This document shows positions 1-7,288 of a stretch of DNA of 64,000 nucleotides, in pieces. The notes beneath the pieces are model-generated. The model was not told where the DNA came from, did not search any database, and saw only the letters and a program-made list of their open reading frames with translations. Positions within the stretch are counted from its first letter, which is position 1. Each line of letters begins with the position of its first letter. The position numbers and the translations under genes are program-made. Origin of the DNA: Streptomyces formicae (lineage in GTDB: Bacteria > Actinomycetota > Actinomycetes > Streptomycetales > Streptomycetaceae); contig NZ_CP071872.1 of NCBI RefSeq assembly GCF_022647665.1, positions 2,480,001 to 2,544,000 on the forward strand, given 5' to 3'.

Positions 1-43
1 AGCTGTTCGGCCTGGTGAGCGAGGTCCACTCGGCGGGCGTCAC
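1..43 (-). CDS. Start of an unidentified gene (cut by window edge)
   Basis: A GTG codon at 43-41 overlaps the stop of the cupin gene in a GTGA arrangement and opens a frame running off the left edge (V T P A E W T S ...). Only 14 codons are visible. In known rppA loci the next gene is often a CYP158-type P450 that couples flaviolin, but nothing here confirms that. The call rests on the translational-coupling overlap alone. Confidence 0.3.
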   Translation of the reverse strand, partial: MTPAEWTSLTRPNS

Positions 44-612
44 GCGTGCTCCGCGTCGTGGCGCAGGGGCGTGAGCTGCTCGATGTCGTAGCGGGCGCGC
101 AGTTCGGCGATGGCCGCGTGGTCGGGCGGGCCGCCCGCGTCGAGGATGTCGAGCAGCTCCTCGAAGTAGCGCTCGTGGTCGGGCGGCGGGGACGCCTGGA
201 AGAACATCCTGGCCGGTTCGTCCGTGCGGTTGGCGAACGCGTGCGGGCAGCCAGGGGGCACGACGATCACCGTGCCGGGGCCCGCGCGGACCGTGCGGCG
301 GCCCGTCGGTGACTCCCAGTGGCGCCAGTCGTCACGGGTCCGCACCCGCGGCTCGAAGGCGAGGACCTCCAACTCGCCTTCGAGCACGTAGAAGAGCTCC
401 TCGCTGCGGGTGTGGACATGGGCGCCGACGTCGAAGCCGGGGGAGACCACGACCTCGAAGCTGGACGCGAACCGGGAGTGCTCGCCCGTGACTTTGAACG
501 TCACCTCATGGGCGTCCGTGCGGATCGTCCGGCCGTGCCCGCTCGGTACGAGCAGCCCTTCGGACGGCTCGATGAGTGCGGCCCTGGCCAGGGCGCCGGC
601 ATGTGCGGTCAC
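40..612 (-). CDS. Cupin-domain protein next to rppA, possible THN quinone-forming oxygenase
   Basis: This is a 190-residue single-domain cupin. Motif 1 shows H65-x-H67 and E71/E72 (HVHTRSEE), and motif 2 has GTVIVVPPGCPHAFAN with H124, so the metal-binding set is complete. It begins 22 bp after the rppA stop on the same strand, so the two are probably co-transcribed. Cupin oxygenases beside rppA (the MomA type) are known to oxidise 1,3,6,8-tetrahydroxynaphthalene to flaviolin; that role here is inferred from context, not from a diagnostic residue. The stop overlaps the start of the next gene by four bases. Confidence 0.82.
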   Translation of the reverse strand: MTAHAGALARAALIEPSEGLLVPSGHGRTIRTDAHEVTFKVTGEHSRFASSFEVVVSPGFDVGAHVHTRSEELFYVLEGELEVLAFEPRVRTRDDWRHWESPTGRRTVRAGPGTVIVVPPGCPHAFANRTDEPARMFFQASPPPDHERYFEELLDILDAGGPPDHAAIAELRARYDIEQLTPLRHDAEHA

Positions 613-634
613 GGGATCACTCGTTCCGCTCGGG

Positions 635-1759
635 TCAGGCCCGCGGCGCGGGGGTGGGCGTGGGCGCCGGGGCGGGTGCGGGCATCGGCATGCCCGCCGC
701 CCGCCGCCCGCCGGGGACGGACCAGCGGCCCAGCGACATCTCCGCCGTGATGCCCGGACCGAACCCGGCGAGAATCCCCTTCGCCGAGTGCTCCGTGCTC
801 CCCTCCTCGAAGAGTCTGCGCAGGGCGTCGAGTACGACGGCGCTGGCGATGTTCCCGTACTCGGTCAGCGTCGCCCGGCTGAAGCGGAAGGCCTCGGGCT
901 CGACCCCGAGGAACATGCTGAGGTCGTCCAGGATCCGCGGTCCGCCCGCGTGGATGATGTAGAAGTCCAGCGCCGTGGCGTCCCAGCCGTGGTCGGCGGC
1001 CAGCTCCTTGAGCGCCGGCGCGAGCGGTTCCATCGTGCCGGGCACCCGCTTGTCGAGCTTGAAGTGGAAGCCGGTTGCGCGGACGTCGTAGGCGATCCAG
1101 TCCTCGGTGTGCGGGACCAGGTACGAGCCGTTGCGCTCCAGTTCGACGCCGTGGCCGCCCCGGCCGCGCACCACTGCCGCCGCCAGGCCGTCCCCGAAGA
1201 GGCCGTTGGAGAGCAGATTGCCGACGTTCACATCGGTCGGCTGGTAGCAGAGCGAGCAGAACTCGCAGGCCACGATGAGGGCGTTGGCCTCCGGGTAGGC
1301 GGTGCAGAAGTCGTGCGCCCGGTTGATCGCGGCACCGCCGGCCGCGCAGCCGAGCTGGGCGATGGGCACCTGGCGGACGTCGGTGCGGAAGTCCATCTCG
1401 TTGATCAGCCACGCGGTGAGCGACGGCATCATGAAGCCCGTGCACGACACGAAGATGATCACGTCGATGTCCACGGCGCGGACCTCGGCGTCCTCGAGCG
1501 CCTGCTGGATCACCGCGGGTACGCGCGCCTTGGCCTCGACCTCGTAGACCGAGTTCCGCTCCTCGAAGCCCGGGTGCCGCAGTGTCTCCTCGATCGGTCG
1601 CAGCAGATGACGTTTCTCCACCCCGGTGTTCTCTATGAGCCGGAGAGCCAGCGCCAGTTGCGGGTGGTCCGCGTGGACGGTCCGGGCCAGATCGAGGGTC
1701 TGCTCCATGGTGATGACGTGGTCGGGCACCGACACCGTGGGTTTGCACAGAGTTGCCAT
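635..1759 (-). CDS. rppA: 1,3,6,8-tetrahydroxynaphthalene synthase (type III PKS)
   Basis: RppA is a homodimeric type III polyketide synthase that condenses five malonyl-CoA into THN, the precursor of flaviolin and melanin-like pigment. The 374-residue protein opens MATLCKPTVSVPDHVITM as the family does. It carries the Cys-His-Asn triad at C138 (AQLGCAAGG), H270 (FYIIHAGGPR) and N303 (LTEYGNIAS), the same spacing as S. griseus RppA. The GFGPG loop follows. The C terminus ends in an odd Ala-Pro-Thr tail, probably unstructured. It is transcribed leftward into the cupin gene, which supports a pigment operon. Confidence 0.97.
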   Translation of the reverse strand: MATLCKPTVSVPDHVITMEQTLDLARTVHADHPQLALALRLIENTGVEKRHLLRPIEETLRHPGFEERNSVYEVEAKARVPAVIQQALEDAEVRAVDIDVIIFVSCTGFMMPSLTAWLINEMDFRTDVRQVPIAQLGCAAGGAAINRAHDFCTAYPEANALIVACEFCSLCYQPTDVNVGNLLSNGLFGDGLAAAVVRGRGGHGVELERNGSYLVPHTEDWIAYDVRATGFHFKLDKRVPGTMEPLAPALKELAADHGWDATALDFYIIHAGGPRILDDLSMFLGVEPEAFRFSRATLTEYGNIASAVVLDALRRLFEEGSTEHSAKGILAGFGPGITAEMSLGRWSVPGGRRAAGMPMPAPAPAPTPTPAPRA

Positions 1760-1768
1760 GACGTGCCG

Positions 1769-1812
1769 CCCTTCTCTCGTTTTCGATCAACCCTTCTCTC
1801 GCTTTCGATCAA
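1769..1812 (-). repeat. Tandem 22-bp repeat in the rppA leader/promoter
   Basis: Two head-to-tail 22-bp units (1769-1790 and 1791-1812) differ at one base. Read toward rppA each is TTGATCGAAA(G/A)CGAGAAGGG plus flank. The unit nearest the gene supplies AGAAGGG as ribosome binding site, nine bases before the ATG. Such a repeat overlapping the initiation region is a plausible regulator site; no regulator is identified. Confidence 0.6.
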
Positions 1813-2130
1813 AAGGATGTGCGACGGGAAGCGGTTTCGCGCGCTGGGGGAGGGCCTGGCGCTTGCGCCGAACGGGTGATGGATGGCGCATCTCCGGGCC
1901 GGTGAACCGCCGATCGGGAAGGGATGGGCTCCACGAGGGGGCCGTAAGCGCTCACCGGGTGCGAACCGGTGTGGCGCGTGAGCACAAGTGGGCGTGATGG
2001 CGAACGTGCCCCTGCGCGAGCACAGGCACAAGCGCACAAGCGCCCACGAGCACGAACCGGGAGATGAACCCGATGACGGAGAACGCGATACGCAGGCCCG
2101 GCACGCGAGCGGTGGGTCGGTGAGCCTGCC
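1813..2130. other. Intergenic stretch without a supported gene
   Basis: About 320 bp lies between rppA and the epsilon-like gene. It presumably holds the rppA promoter and a promoter for the rightward gene, but I see no clear -10/-35 pair and no credible ORF. Confidence 0.5.
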
Positions 2131-2367
2131 ATGAACTGCGACATACGGATCGTGCACGGAGACCCCGACGAGGACGAGCTGGCAGCGCTGATGGCGGTGC
2201 TCGGCGCCCTCGCGTCCACGCGCCGGAGCGGGCCCGGCGCCGCGGAGCCCCGGGCCAGGGAACGCAGAGCCCACTGGGACCGGGCGTGGGGCGGCGGCTT
2301 CGCGCCCTGCGGATCCTGGCGGGAACGGGACAGGTCGGTGGCGGCGTTCGACCCCGGATCCCGCTGA
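2131..2367 (+). CDS. Acyl-CoA carboxylase epsilon subunit-like protein
   Basis: A 78-residue protein begins IRIVHGDPDEDELAALMAVL and ends with a W...SWR segment. This is the pattern of the small epsilon subunits that bind biotin-dependent carboxylase beta subunits in actinomycetes. Those genes normally sit directly behind an accD/pccB beta-subunit gene. None is visible here, so this is either an orphan epsilon or a relic. The middle is Arg/Ala rich and the tail is unusual. Family assignment is moderate; function in this setting is unknown. Confidence 0.6.
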   Translation: MNCDIRIVHGDPDEDELAALMAVLGALASTRRSGPGAAEPRARERRAHWDRAWGGGFAPCGSWRERDRSVAAFDPGSR

Positions 2368-2416
2368 GCCGCTGAGCCGCTGAGCTACTGAACCGCTGAG
2401 CAGCTGAACCGCTGAG
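2362..2416. repeat. Short imperfect CGCTGAGC tandem repeat
   Basis: About six imperfect 9-10 bp units of the type (C)CGCTGAGC run from the last codon of the epsilon-like gene up to the terminator stem. They contain multiple stop codons in the sense frame. No function is assigned. Confidence 0.6.
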
Positions 2417-2462
2417 CCCGTCCGCGGTGCCCGGGCAGGCCCGCCCGCGCACCGCGGACGGG
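2417..2462. terminator. Bidirectional terminator hairpin
   Basis: A perfect 14-bp stem (CCCGTCCGCGGTGC at 2417-2430 with its complement at 2449-2462) and an 18-nt loop lie between two convergent genes. The right arm ends two bases before the stop of the NAD-kinase-like gene. No T-tract is present, as is common in Streptomyces. Confidence 0.75.
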
Positions 2463-2463
2463 A

Positions 2464-3366
2464 TCACACGAGCAGCCGCAGCGCGGTGTCCGCCACCCCG
2501 AGCCGGACCGTCTGCCCCCAGGTGAGTTCGAGAGCGTCGGACTCCATGCCGTCGCCGAAGGCGACCAGCCGGTCGGACTCCACGGTGAGCCGCAGCCGCT
2601 GCCCGCCCGTCAGGGTCCCCTGCACCAGGGAGGTCCCGGTGGTGGGCGACGGCCACGCCTCGCGCACGCACCAGACCAGCCGGGGCTCGGCCGGTGCGGG
2701 CAGGGCCGGTCCGCCGCCCCGCTCCCGCCAGAGCGACCGCAGCCAGCCCGTCGCCCCGGTCCCGGTGCCGACCAGCACCCCGGACGACGCCTGGGCCTCG
2801 GTACGGTCAGGGGCCTCGTCCGAGTCCAGCCGGTAGCGGGACGTCTGGTGCCCCGCCCGGCCCAGGTAGATCTCGTTGAGGGCGACGAGCCGCTGGGTGT
2901 CGTCGGCGACGGCCTGCACCATGGTCAGCTCGTCGGCGGTGCCGCCGCCGGGCGCGGTGGCGGCACGCAGCAGCCGGGCGGCGTCCGTGGCCCGGTGCCG
3001 TACGAGCACGCCGGGGTTGCGGCCCGGGTCGGTGTCGATGCCCACCACCGGCTGGCCGCTGAGGTACTTGGCGGTGTTGGCGACCAGCCCGTCCTGGCCC
3101 ACGACGACCACCACGTCCTCGGGCCCGAAGAGGAACCGGTCGAGGTCCGCGCGCTCCACGCGCGCCTGCCGCCAGCGCAGCGGTACGGCCGCCGCGACGT
3201 CGGCGAGCGCCCGCCGGGTGCGGTGGTGCCGCTCGGCGACCTCCCGGACGGAGCGGCCGCGCGAGGACAGGAAGAACTCGGCCTGCCCGTGGGTCCCGTG
3301 CCGGGCGAGCAGCTCCTCGTACTCGGTGGTGCGATGCACGAGCACCGCGCGCGGAGCGAGACTCAC
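2464..3366 (-). CDS. NAD kinase-like protein
   Basis: From the GTG at 3366, which overlaps the SPFH stop as GTGA, the protein has 300 residues. It shows the NAD-kinase fold signatures in order: VVVGQDGLVANTAKYL in place of the usual GGDG loop, then NEIYLGR, then the SSGVLVGTGTGATGW segment equivalent to the ATP/NAD loop. The second Gly of GGDG is Gln, so kinase activity may be altered. A longer upstream frame exists but lies inside the SPFH gene; the overlap decides the start. It is co-transcribed with the SPFH gene, suggesting a shared membrane-linked or redox role. Confidence 0.8.
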   Translation of the reverse strand: MSLAPRAVLVHRTTEYEELLARHGTHGQAEFFLSSRGRSVREVAERHHRTRRALADVAAAVPLRWRQARVERADLDRFLFGPEDVVVVVGQDGLVANTAKYLSGQPVVGIDTDPGRNPGVLVRHRATDAARLLRAATAPGGGTADELTMVQAVADDTQRLVALNEIYLGRAGHQTSRYRLDSDEAPDRTEAQASSGVLVGTGTGATGWLRSLWRERGGGPALPAPAEPRLVWCVREAWPSPTTGTSLVQGTLTGGQRLRLTVESDRLVAFGDGMESDALELTWGQTVRLGVADTALRLLV

Positions 3367-4388
3367 GCCCCCTCCGCCGCTTCGGCTCCCGCGCCGCCGC
3401 CACCCAGCTTCGCGAGCAGCCCGGTGAGGACGTCGGGCGAGAGCGTGATGCTGTCGACGCGCGGCAGGTTCTCGGCGAGCCGGGTCACGGCCAGCGCGTG
3501 CAGCGTCGCCGGATCCACGGCGCCGTGCACGCGCAGCCACGCGGCCTGGGCCGCGGCCCGCGCCTCGCCGACCTCCCGTGCCGCCGTCGCCTCGGCACCG
3601 GCGAGCCGTACCGTGCGGGCGGCCTCCGCCTCCGCGCGTACGGCGTCGGCCGCCGCGCGCTCCTCGGCCTCGCGCCGGGCGTTGGTGCCCTTCTGCTCGA
3701 CCAGCTGCTCCTCCCTGCGGGCCAGTTCAATTTTGCTGGCCAGCTCGTTCTCGGCGATGGCCCGCTCGCGTTCCACGGCCACGGCCCGCCGCTCGTACGT
3801 GGCCCGGTCGGCCTCCTGCTGGATCTGCTCGCGCGCCGGCGTGCGCAGCGCGCGCTCGACCTCGGGCTCGGGGCGCAGCGCGATGACGCGTACGGCCACG
3901 ACCTCGATACCGGTGGCGGCCAGCCGGGGCTCCGCGCCGAGCCCGCCGGAGATCCGCTCCCGTACGGTCGCCACGCCGTCGGCCAGGGCGGCCGCGAGGG
4001 GCGTCCGGGCCAGGACGTCGAGCGCGTGCTGCTGCGCCGTCTCCGTGAGCAGCGTGGCGATCTGCTCCAGCGGGGAGCCGCGCCAGGCGCCGGTGTCGGG
4101 GTCGACGGAGAAGTCCAGCCGGGTGGCGGCGGTGCCGGGGTCGCTGATCCGGTACGTGACCGTGGACTGCACCGACACGTCCTGGAAGTCGGACGTCCGG
4201 GCGTGGAACGTCATCGCCAGCTCGCGGTCGTCGACGGGCACTTCGGAGAGGGCGGCGGTCAGTGCGCGGAACCAGAAGCTGAGCCCGGGTCCGTCGTGGA
4301 CGAGCTTGCCGCGCCTGTGGTGGCGGACATGGGCGGTGGGTGCGGAGCGGAGATGGCGCCAGCCGAGGCGCCTGGTGATGTCGGCCAT
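3363..4388 (-). CDS. SPFH/Band 7 family protein
   Basis: The start MADITRRLGW is chosen because AGGGGGT precedes this ATG at good spacing. The 341-residue protein has an N-terminal SPFH (stomatin/prohibitin) region. A long charged coiled coil follows (about residues 165-280) with repeated EAE/ARREAEERAAAD, and the tail is Gly/Ala rich. No strong transmembrane helix is visible at the N terminus. SPFH proteins scaffold membrane microdomains. It is followed by the NAD-kinase-like gene with a four-base overlap. Confidence 0.85.
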   Translation of the reverse strand: MADITRRLGWRHLRSAPTAHVRHHRRGKLVHDGPGLSFWFRALTAALSEVPVDDRELAMTFHARTSDFQDVSVQSTVTYRISDPGTAATRLDFSVDPDTGAWRGSPLEQIATLLTETAQQHALDVLARTPLAAALADGVATVRERISGGLGAEPRLAATGIEVVAVRVIALRPEPEVERALRTPAREQIQQEADRATYERRAVAVERERAIAENELASKIELARREEQLVEQKGTNARREAEERAAADAVRAEAEAARTVRLAGAEATAAREVGEARAAAQAAWLRVHGAVDPATLHALAVTRLAENLPRVDSITLSPDVLTGLLAKLGGGGAGAEAAEGA

Positions 4389-4401
4389 GGGATACCCCCT
4401 A

Positions 4402-4456
4402 TTTTCGTCACTCAGACGATATTGCTCCAGGACGGTTATCGTCAAGGGGACGAAAT
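4402..4456. promoter_or_regulatory. Two-site dyad operator between divergent SPFH and DUF488 genes
   Basis: Two copies of TCGTC-N5-GACGA occur at 4405-4419 and 4439-4453, and the second is almost the mirror image of the first around position 4429. The outer arms extend to TTTTCGTC and GACGAAAT, and the inner arms to GACGATA and TATCGTC. Each 15-bp site is itself a palindrome and the centres are 34 bp apart. This is typical of cooperative binding by a dimeric repressor. The regulator is not known. Confidence 0.65.
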
Positions 4457-4507
4457 GGGAAGGGGTTCGCGCTTGCGCGGCACGGCGCTCCGCACCAGGC
4501 TGACCGG

Positions 4508-4972
4508 GTGGACCGCAACACGGACGGCAATACGGACGGCAATTCGGACCGCAACACGCATGAGACCACGCATGAGACCACGCATGAGGCCACGGACGGC
4601 ATCGCCGTGCGCAGGGTCTACGACGCCCCGGAGCCAGGCGACGGCACCCGCGTCCTCGTCGACAGGCTCTGGCCCAGAGGCGTCTCCAAGGAACGGGCCG
4701 CCGTCGACGAGTGGCTCAAAGAAGTGGCCCCCTCCAACGAGTTGCGCACCTGGTACCACAAGGACGCCTCCCGCCATGCGGAGTTCGACGCGCGCTACCG
4801 GCAGGAGCTGGCACAGGGCCCGGCCGCCGACGCCCTGGAGCGGCTGCTCGCCCTCACCCGCGGTGGTCCGGTCGCCCTCGTCACCTCGGTGAAGAGCATC
4901 GAGGGCAGCCATCTCCAGACGCTCCTCGACGTCCTGCGCCACGCGGGCGGCACCGGTCAGACGAGCCCGTAG
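4508..4972 (+). CDS. DUF488 family protein
   Basis: The 154-residue product has the DUF488 core: RRVYDAPEPGDGTRVLVDRL, then WPRGVSKERA, WLKEVAPSNELRTWYHKD, and near the end VALVTSVKSIEGSHLQTLLD. The first 30 residues are a repetitive Asp/Asn/Thr/His tract (DGNTDGN, THETTHETTHE) encoded by short tandem DNA repeats, which the family does not need. A GTG start is used. The gene converges on the amidohydrolase and the 3' ends overlap by 16 bp. Function of the family is unclear. Confidence 0.85.
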   Translation: MDRNTDGNTDGNSDRNTHETTHETTHEATDGIAVRRVYDAPEPGDGTRVLVDRLWPRGVSKERAAVDEWLKEVAPSNELRTWYHKDASRHAEFDARYRQELAQGPAADALERLLALTRGGPVALVTSVKSIEGSHLQTLLDVLRHAGGTGQTSP

Positions 4973-5808
4973 ACGCGGTCGGCGGTCCCGCCGAACACCA
5001 ACGCCCGCTCCTCCTCGCCCAGTTCCGCGGTCAGCGCCCGCGCCGCGTCCAGCACGTCACCGTACGAGGCCGCCAGCCGGCACACCGGCCAGTCGGAGCC
5101 GTACATCAGCCGGGCAGGCCCGAAGGCGTCCAGGACCGTTCCCGAATACGGGCGCAGGTCGTCCACCGTCCAGGTCTTCCACTCCGCCTCGGTCACCATC
5201 CCGGACAGTTTGCAGAAGGTGTTCGGCAGCGCAGCCAGCTCCCGCACGCCCGACGCCCACGGCTCCAGCTCCCCGCTCGTGATCGGCGGCTTGCCCAGAT
5301 GGTCCAGGACGAACGTCAGCCCCGGAAGCGCGGCGGCCACCCGGACCGCAGCGGGCATCTGATGCGACCGGACCAGGAGGTCGTACACGAGTCCGGCGTC
5401 CGCGACCGCCCGCAGTCCGCGCTGTACGTCGTCGCGCAGCAGCCACTCCGGGTCCTGCTCGCCCTGCACCGGGTGGCGGATGCCGACGAGCCGTTCGCCG
5501 CCGGGCAGTTCGCGCAGCGCGGCGAGGGCGTCCCCGACCGCCGGAGAGGCGAGGTCCGTCCAGCCCACCACGCCCGCGACGAGATCGCTGCCGTCGGCGA
5601 CGGCGAGGAACTCCGGGGTCTCCTCCGCGACCGGGACGGTCTGTACGAGCACCGTCGCGTGCACCCCGGCGGCAGCCGTCTCGGCGCGCAGTTCGGGAAG
5701 GAGGAAGTCGCGTCGGATCGGGGCGAGTTCGTCGGTGATCCAGTCCTGGTCGCGTACGGACAGATCCCACAGGTGGTGGTGGGCGTCGACGAGTCGCACG
5801 GCGGTCAC
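4957..5808 (-). CDS. Amidohydrolase, probable L-fucono-/aldonolactone hydrolase
   Basis: The GTG at 5808 overlaps the mutarotase stop and starts VTAVRLVDAHHHLWDL, giving 283 residues. Metal-binding marks of the amidohydrolase-2 (TIM-barrel) family are present: DAHHH at the N terminus, FVLDHLGKPP in the middle and LMYGSDWPV near the C terminus. In oxidative deoxysugar pathways this family opens the sugar lactone made by the dehydrogenase. It is the last gene of a three-gene operon with the mutarotase and the aldo/keto reductase. Confidence 0.88.
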   Translation of the reverse strand: MTAVRLVDAHHHLWDLSVRDQDWITDELAPIRRDFLLPELRAETAAAGVHATVLVQTVPVAEETPEFLAVADGSDLVAGVVGWTDLASPAVGDALAALRELPGGERLVGIRHPVQGEQDPEWLLRDDVQRGLRAVADAGLVYDLLVRSHQMPAAVRVAAALPGLTFVLDHLGKPPITSGELEPWASGVRELAALPNTFCKLSGMVTEAEWKTWTVDDLRPYSGTVLDAFGPARLMYGSDWPVCRLAASYGDVLDAARALTAELGEEERALVFGGTADRVYGLV

Positions 5809-6116
5809 AGCTCCCAGACCACGGGGAGGCCGGCGCCGGCGCCCTCCGTGGAGTAGTCGTGCACCACGTCGAGCAGCTCGGTCATCCGCGCCTGCCAGGC
5901 GATGTTGACCGGCAGGCCCTCCAGTTCGGCGAGCAGCCGGGCGTAGTCGGTGCACTCGATGACGTGGAAGAGCTCGGTGCCGCTGCGCCAGATCGTCCAC
6001 GAGGTGGCGCCCGCGGCGCGGATCGCCGCCCGCAGCTCCTCCGGCACCTCGCGGTGTGCGGCGTCGTACTCCTCGATCCGGTCGGCCCGGACCCGCGTGT
6101 GCAAGGCCACCCTCAT
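5805..6116 (-). CDS. L-rhamnose mutarotase-like protein
   Basis: From MRVALHTRVRADRIEEYD the protein is 103 residues, the usual length for this dimeric alpha/beta-barrel family. It has AHREVPEELRAAIRAAGATS and TELFHVIECTDYARLLAEL. A GGGGA ribosome binding site precedes this ATG. A longer alternative starts at 6185 with an ATGA overlap to the upstream gene, but adds a low-complexity Ser/Thr/Gly/Ala stretch of 23 residues. It interconverts sugar anomers and so feeds the dehydrogenase and lactonase beside it. Confidence 0.87.
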   Translation of the reverse strand: MRVALHTRVRADRIEEYDAAHREVPEELRAAIRAAGATSWTIWRSGTELFHVIECTDYARLLAELEGLPVNIAWQARMTELLDVVHDYSTEGAGAGLPVVWEL

Positions 6117-6181
6117 GATCCCCGTCCCCGTTCCCGCGCCCGCTCCTGCGTTCGTGCTAGTGCTTGTGCTTGTGTCCATGC

Positions 6182-7159
6182 TCATACCGGCTTCACCAGC
6201 CCCTCCTCCGCGAGTTCGGCCCACAGCGCGTCGGGCACGGGCACGGCCCGCATCGCCGCGGCGTCCTCGATCTCCTCCGCCGACCGCGCCCCCACCAGCA
6301 CGCTCGCCACGGCGGGGTGGCGCAGCGGGAACCGGAGCGCCGCTGCCCGCAGCGGTACGCCGTGCCGCTCGGACACGGCCTTGATGCGCAGCGCCCGGTC
6401 GAGCACGTCCTGGCCGACGGCCCGGTAGTCGTACGTCGCGCCGGGCTTCGGGTCCGCCAGCACACCCGAGTTGAACACCCCGCCGATCACCACGCTCCGC
6501 CCGCGCGCCACGGCCTCGGGCAGCAGCTCTGCCGTGGCCCGCTGGTCGAGGAGGGTGAAGCGGCCGGCGCACAGCACCGCGTCGACGTCCGTGTCACGGA
6601 CGAACCGGGCCAGCATCTCCGCCTGGTTCATGCCGGCACCGATCGCCCGCACGGTCCCCTCCGCACGCAGCCGTTCCAGCGCGGGATACGCCTCGCGGAA
6701 CGCCTGCTCCCCGTGGTCGTCCGGATCGTGCAGATAGACGATGTCGACCCGGTCGAGACCGAGGCGCTCCAGGCTCTCCTCGATGCTGCGGCGGACGCCG
6801 TCGGCGCTGAAGTCCCAGCGGCGGCGGTACGCCGTGGGCACGGCGAAGCCGTCCGCGAGGTCGTCGCCCGAGTCCTTGTGCGCGTCCTCGTCCGGCTCCA
6901 GGAGCCGCCCCACCTTGGTGGAGAGCGTGTACGCGTCCCGGGGCCGCCCGCGCAGCGCCGCGCCGAGGCGCCGCTCGGAGAGCCCGAGCCCGTAGTGCGG
7001 CGCGGTGTCGAACGTACGGACCCCCGCGTCCCAGGCTGCGTCGACGGCGGCTGCCGCGGCCTCATCCGGAACGGCGCTGAACAGATTGCCGATTCCGGCC
7101 GCCCCGAAGGCCAGCTCGGTCACCGGGCAGCCGCTTTGCCCGAGTGTGGTGCTGCGCAT
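6182..7159 (-). CDS. Aldo/keto reductase, probable L-fucose (threo-aldose) dehydrogenase
   Basis: This is a 325-residue AKR. The catalytic tetrad is visible: D51 and Y56 (FDTAPHYG), K82 (LSTKVGR) and H144 (VYLHDPDD). The HGEQAFREAYPALERLRAEG and GGVFNSGVLADP segments are typical of the D-threo-aldose/L-fucose dehydrogenase subgroup. It would oxidise the 6-deoxysugar to its lactone, the substrate of the amidohydrolase two genes on. It is the first gene of the operon. The 130-bp upstream region includes an AT-rich stretch (GCATATTTATCAGATCAAT) that may hold the promoter or operator. Confidence 0.88.
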   Translation of the reverse strand: MRSTTLGQSGCPVTELAFGAAGIGNLFSAVPDEAAAAAVDAAWDAGVRTFDTAPHYGLGLSERRLGAALRGRPRDAYTLSTKVGRLLEPDEDAHKDSGDDLADGFAVPTAYRRRWDFSADGVRRSIEESLERLGLDRVDIVYLHDPDDHGEQAFREAYPALERLRAEGTVRAIGAGMNQAEMLARFVRDTDVDAVLCAGRFTLLDQRATAELLPEAVARGRSVVIGGVFNSGVLADPKPGATYDYRAVGQDVLDRALRIKAVSERHGVPLRAAALRFPLRHPAVASVLVGARSAEEIEDAAAMRAVPVPDALWAELAEEGLVKPV

Positions 7160-7288
7160 CGGATCCCCTCCGCCGTTCGTTCGGCCGCCGCATATTTATC
7201 AGATCAATGGGCGTGCGCAACACCCTTCTGTCCTGGTTCTCCTGACGGAAGGGGGTGAATGGTCGGATGTCTGGAGGGTTCGGGGGAT

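Noticed and set aside
1952..2671. Minus-strand frame across the rppA upstream region
   Set aside because: Arg/Pro-rich shadow frame crossing a terminator and the opposite-strand epsilon-like gene.
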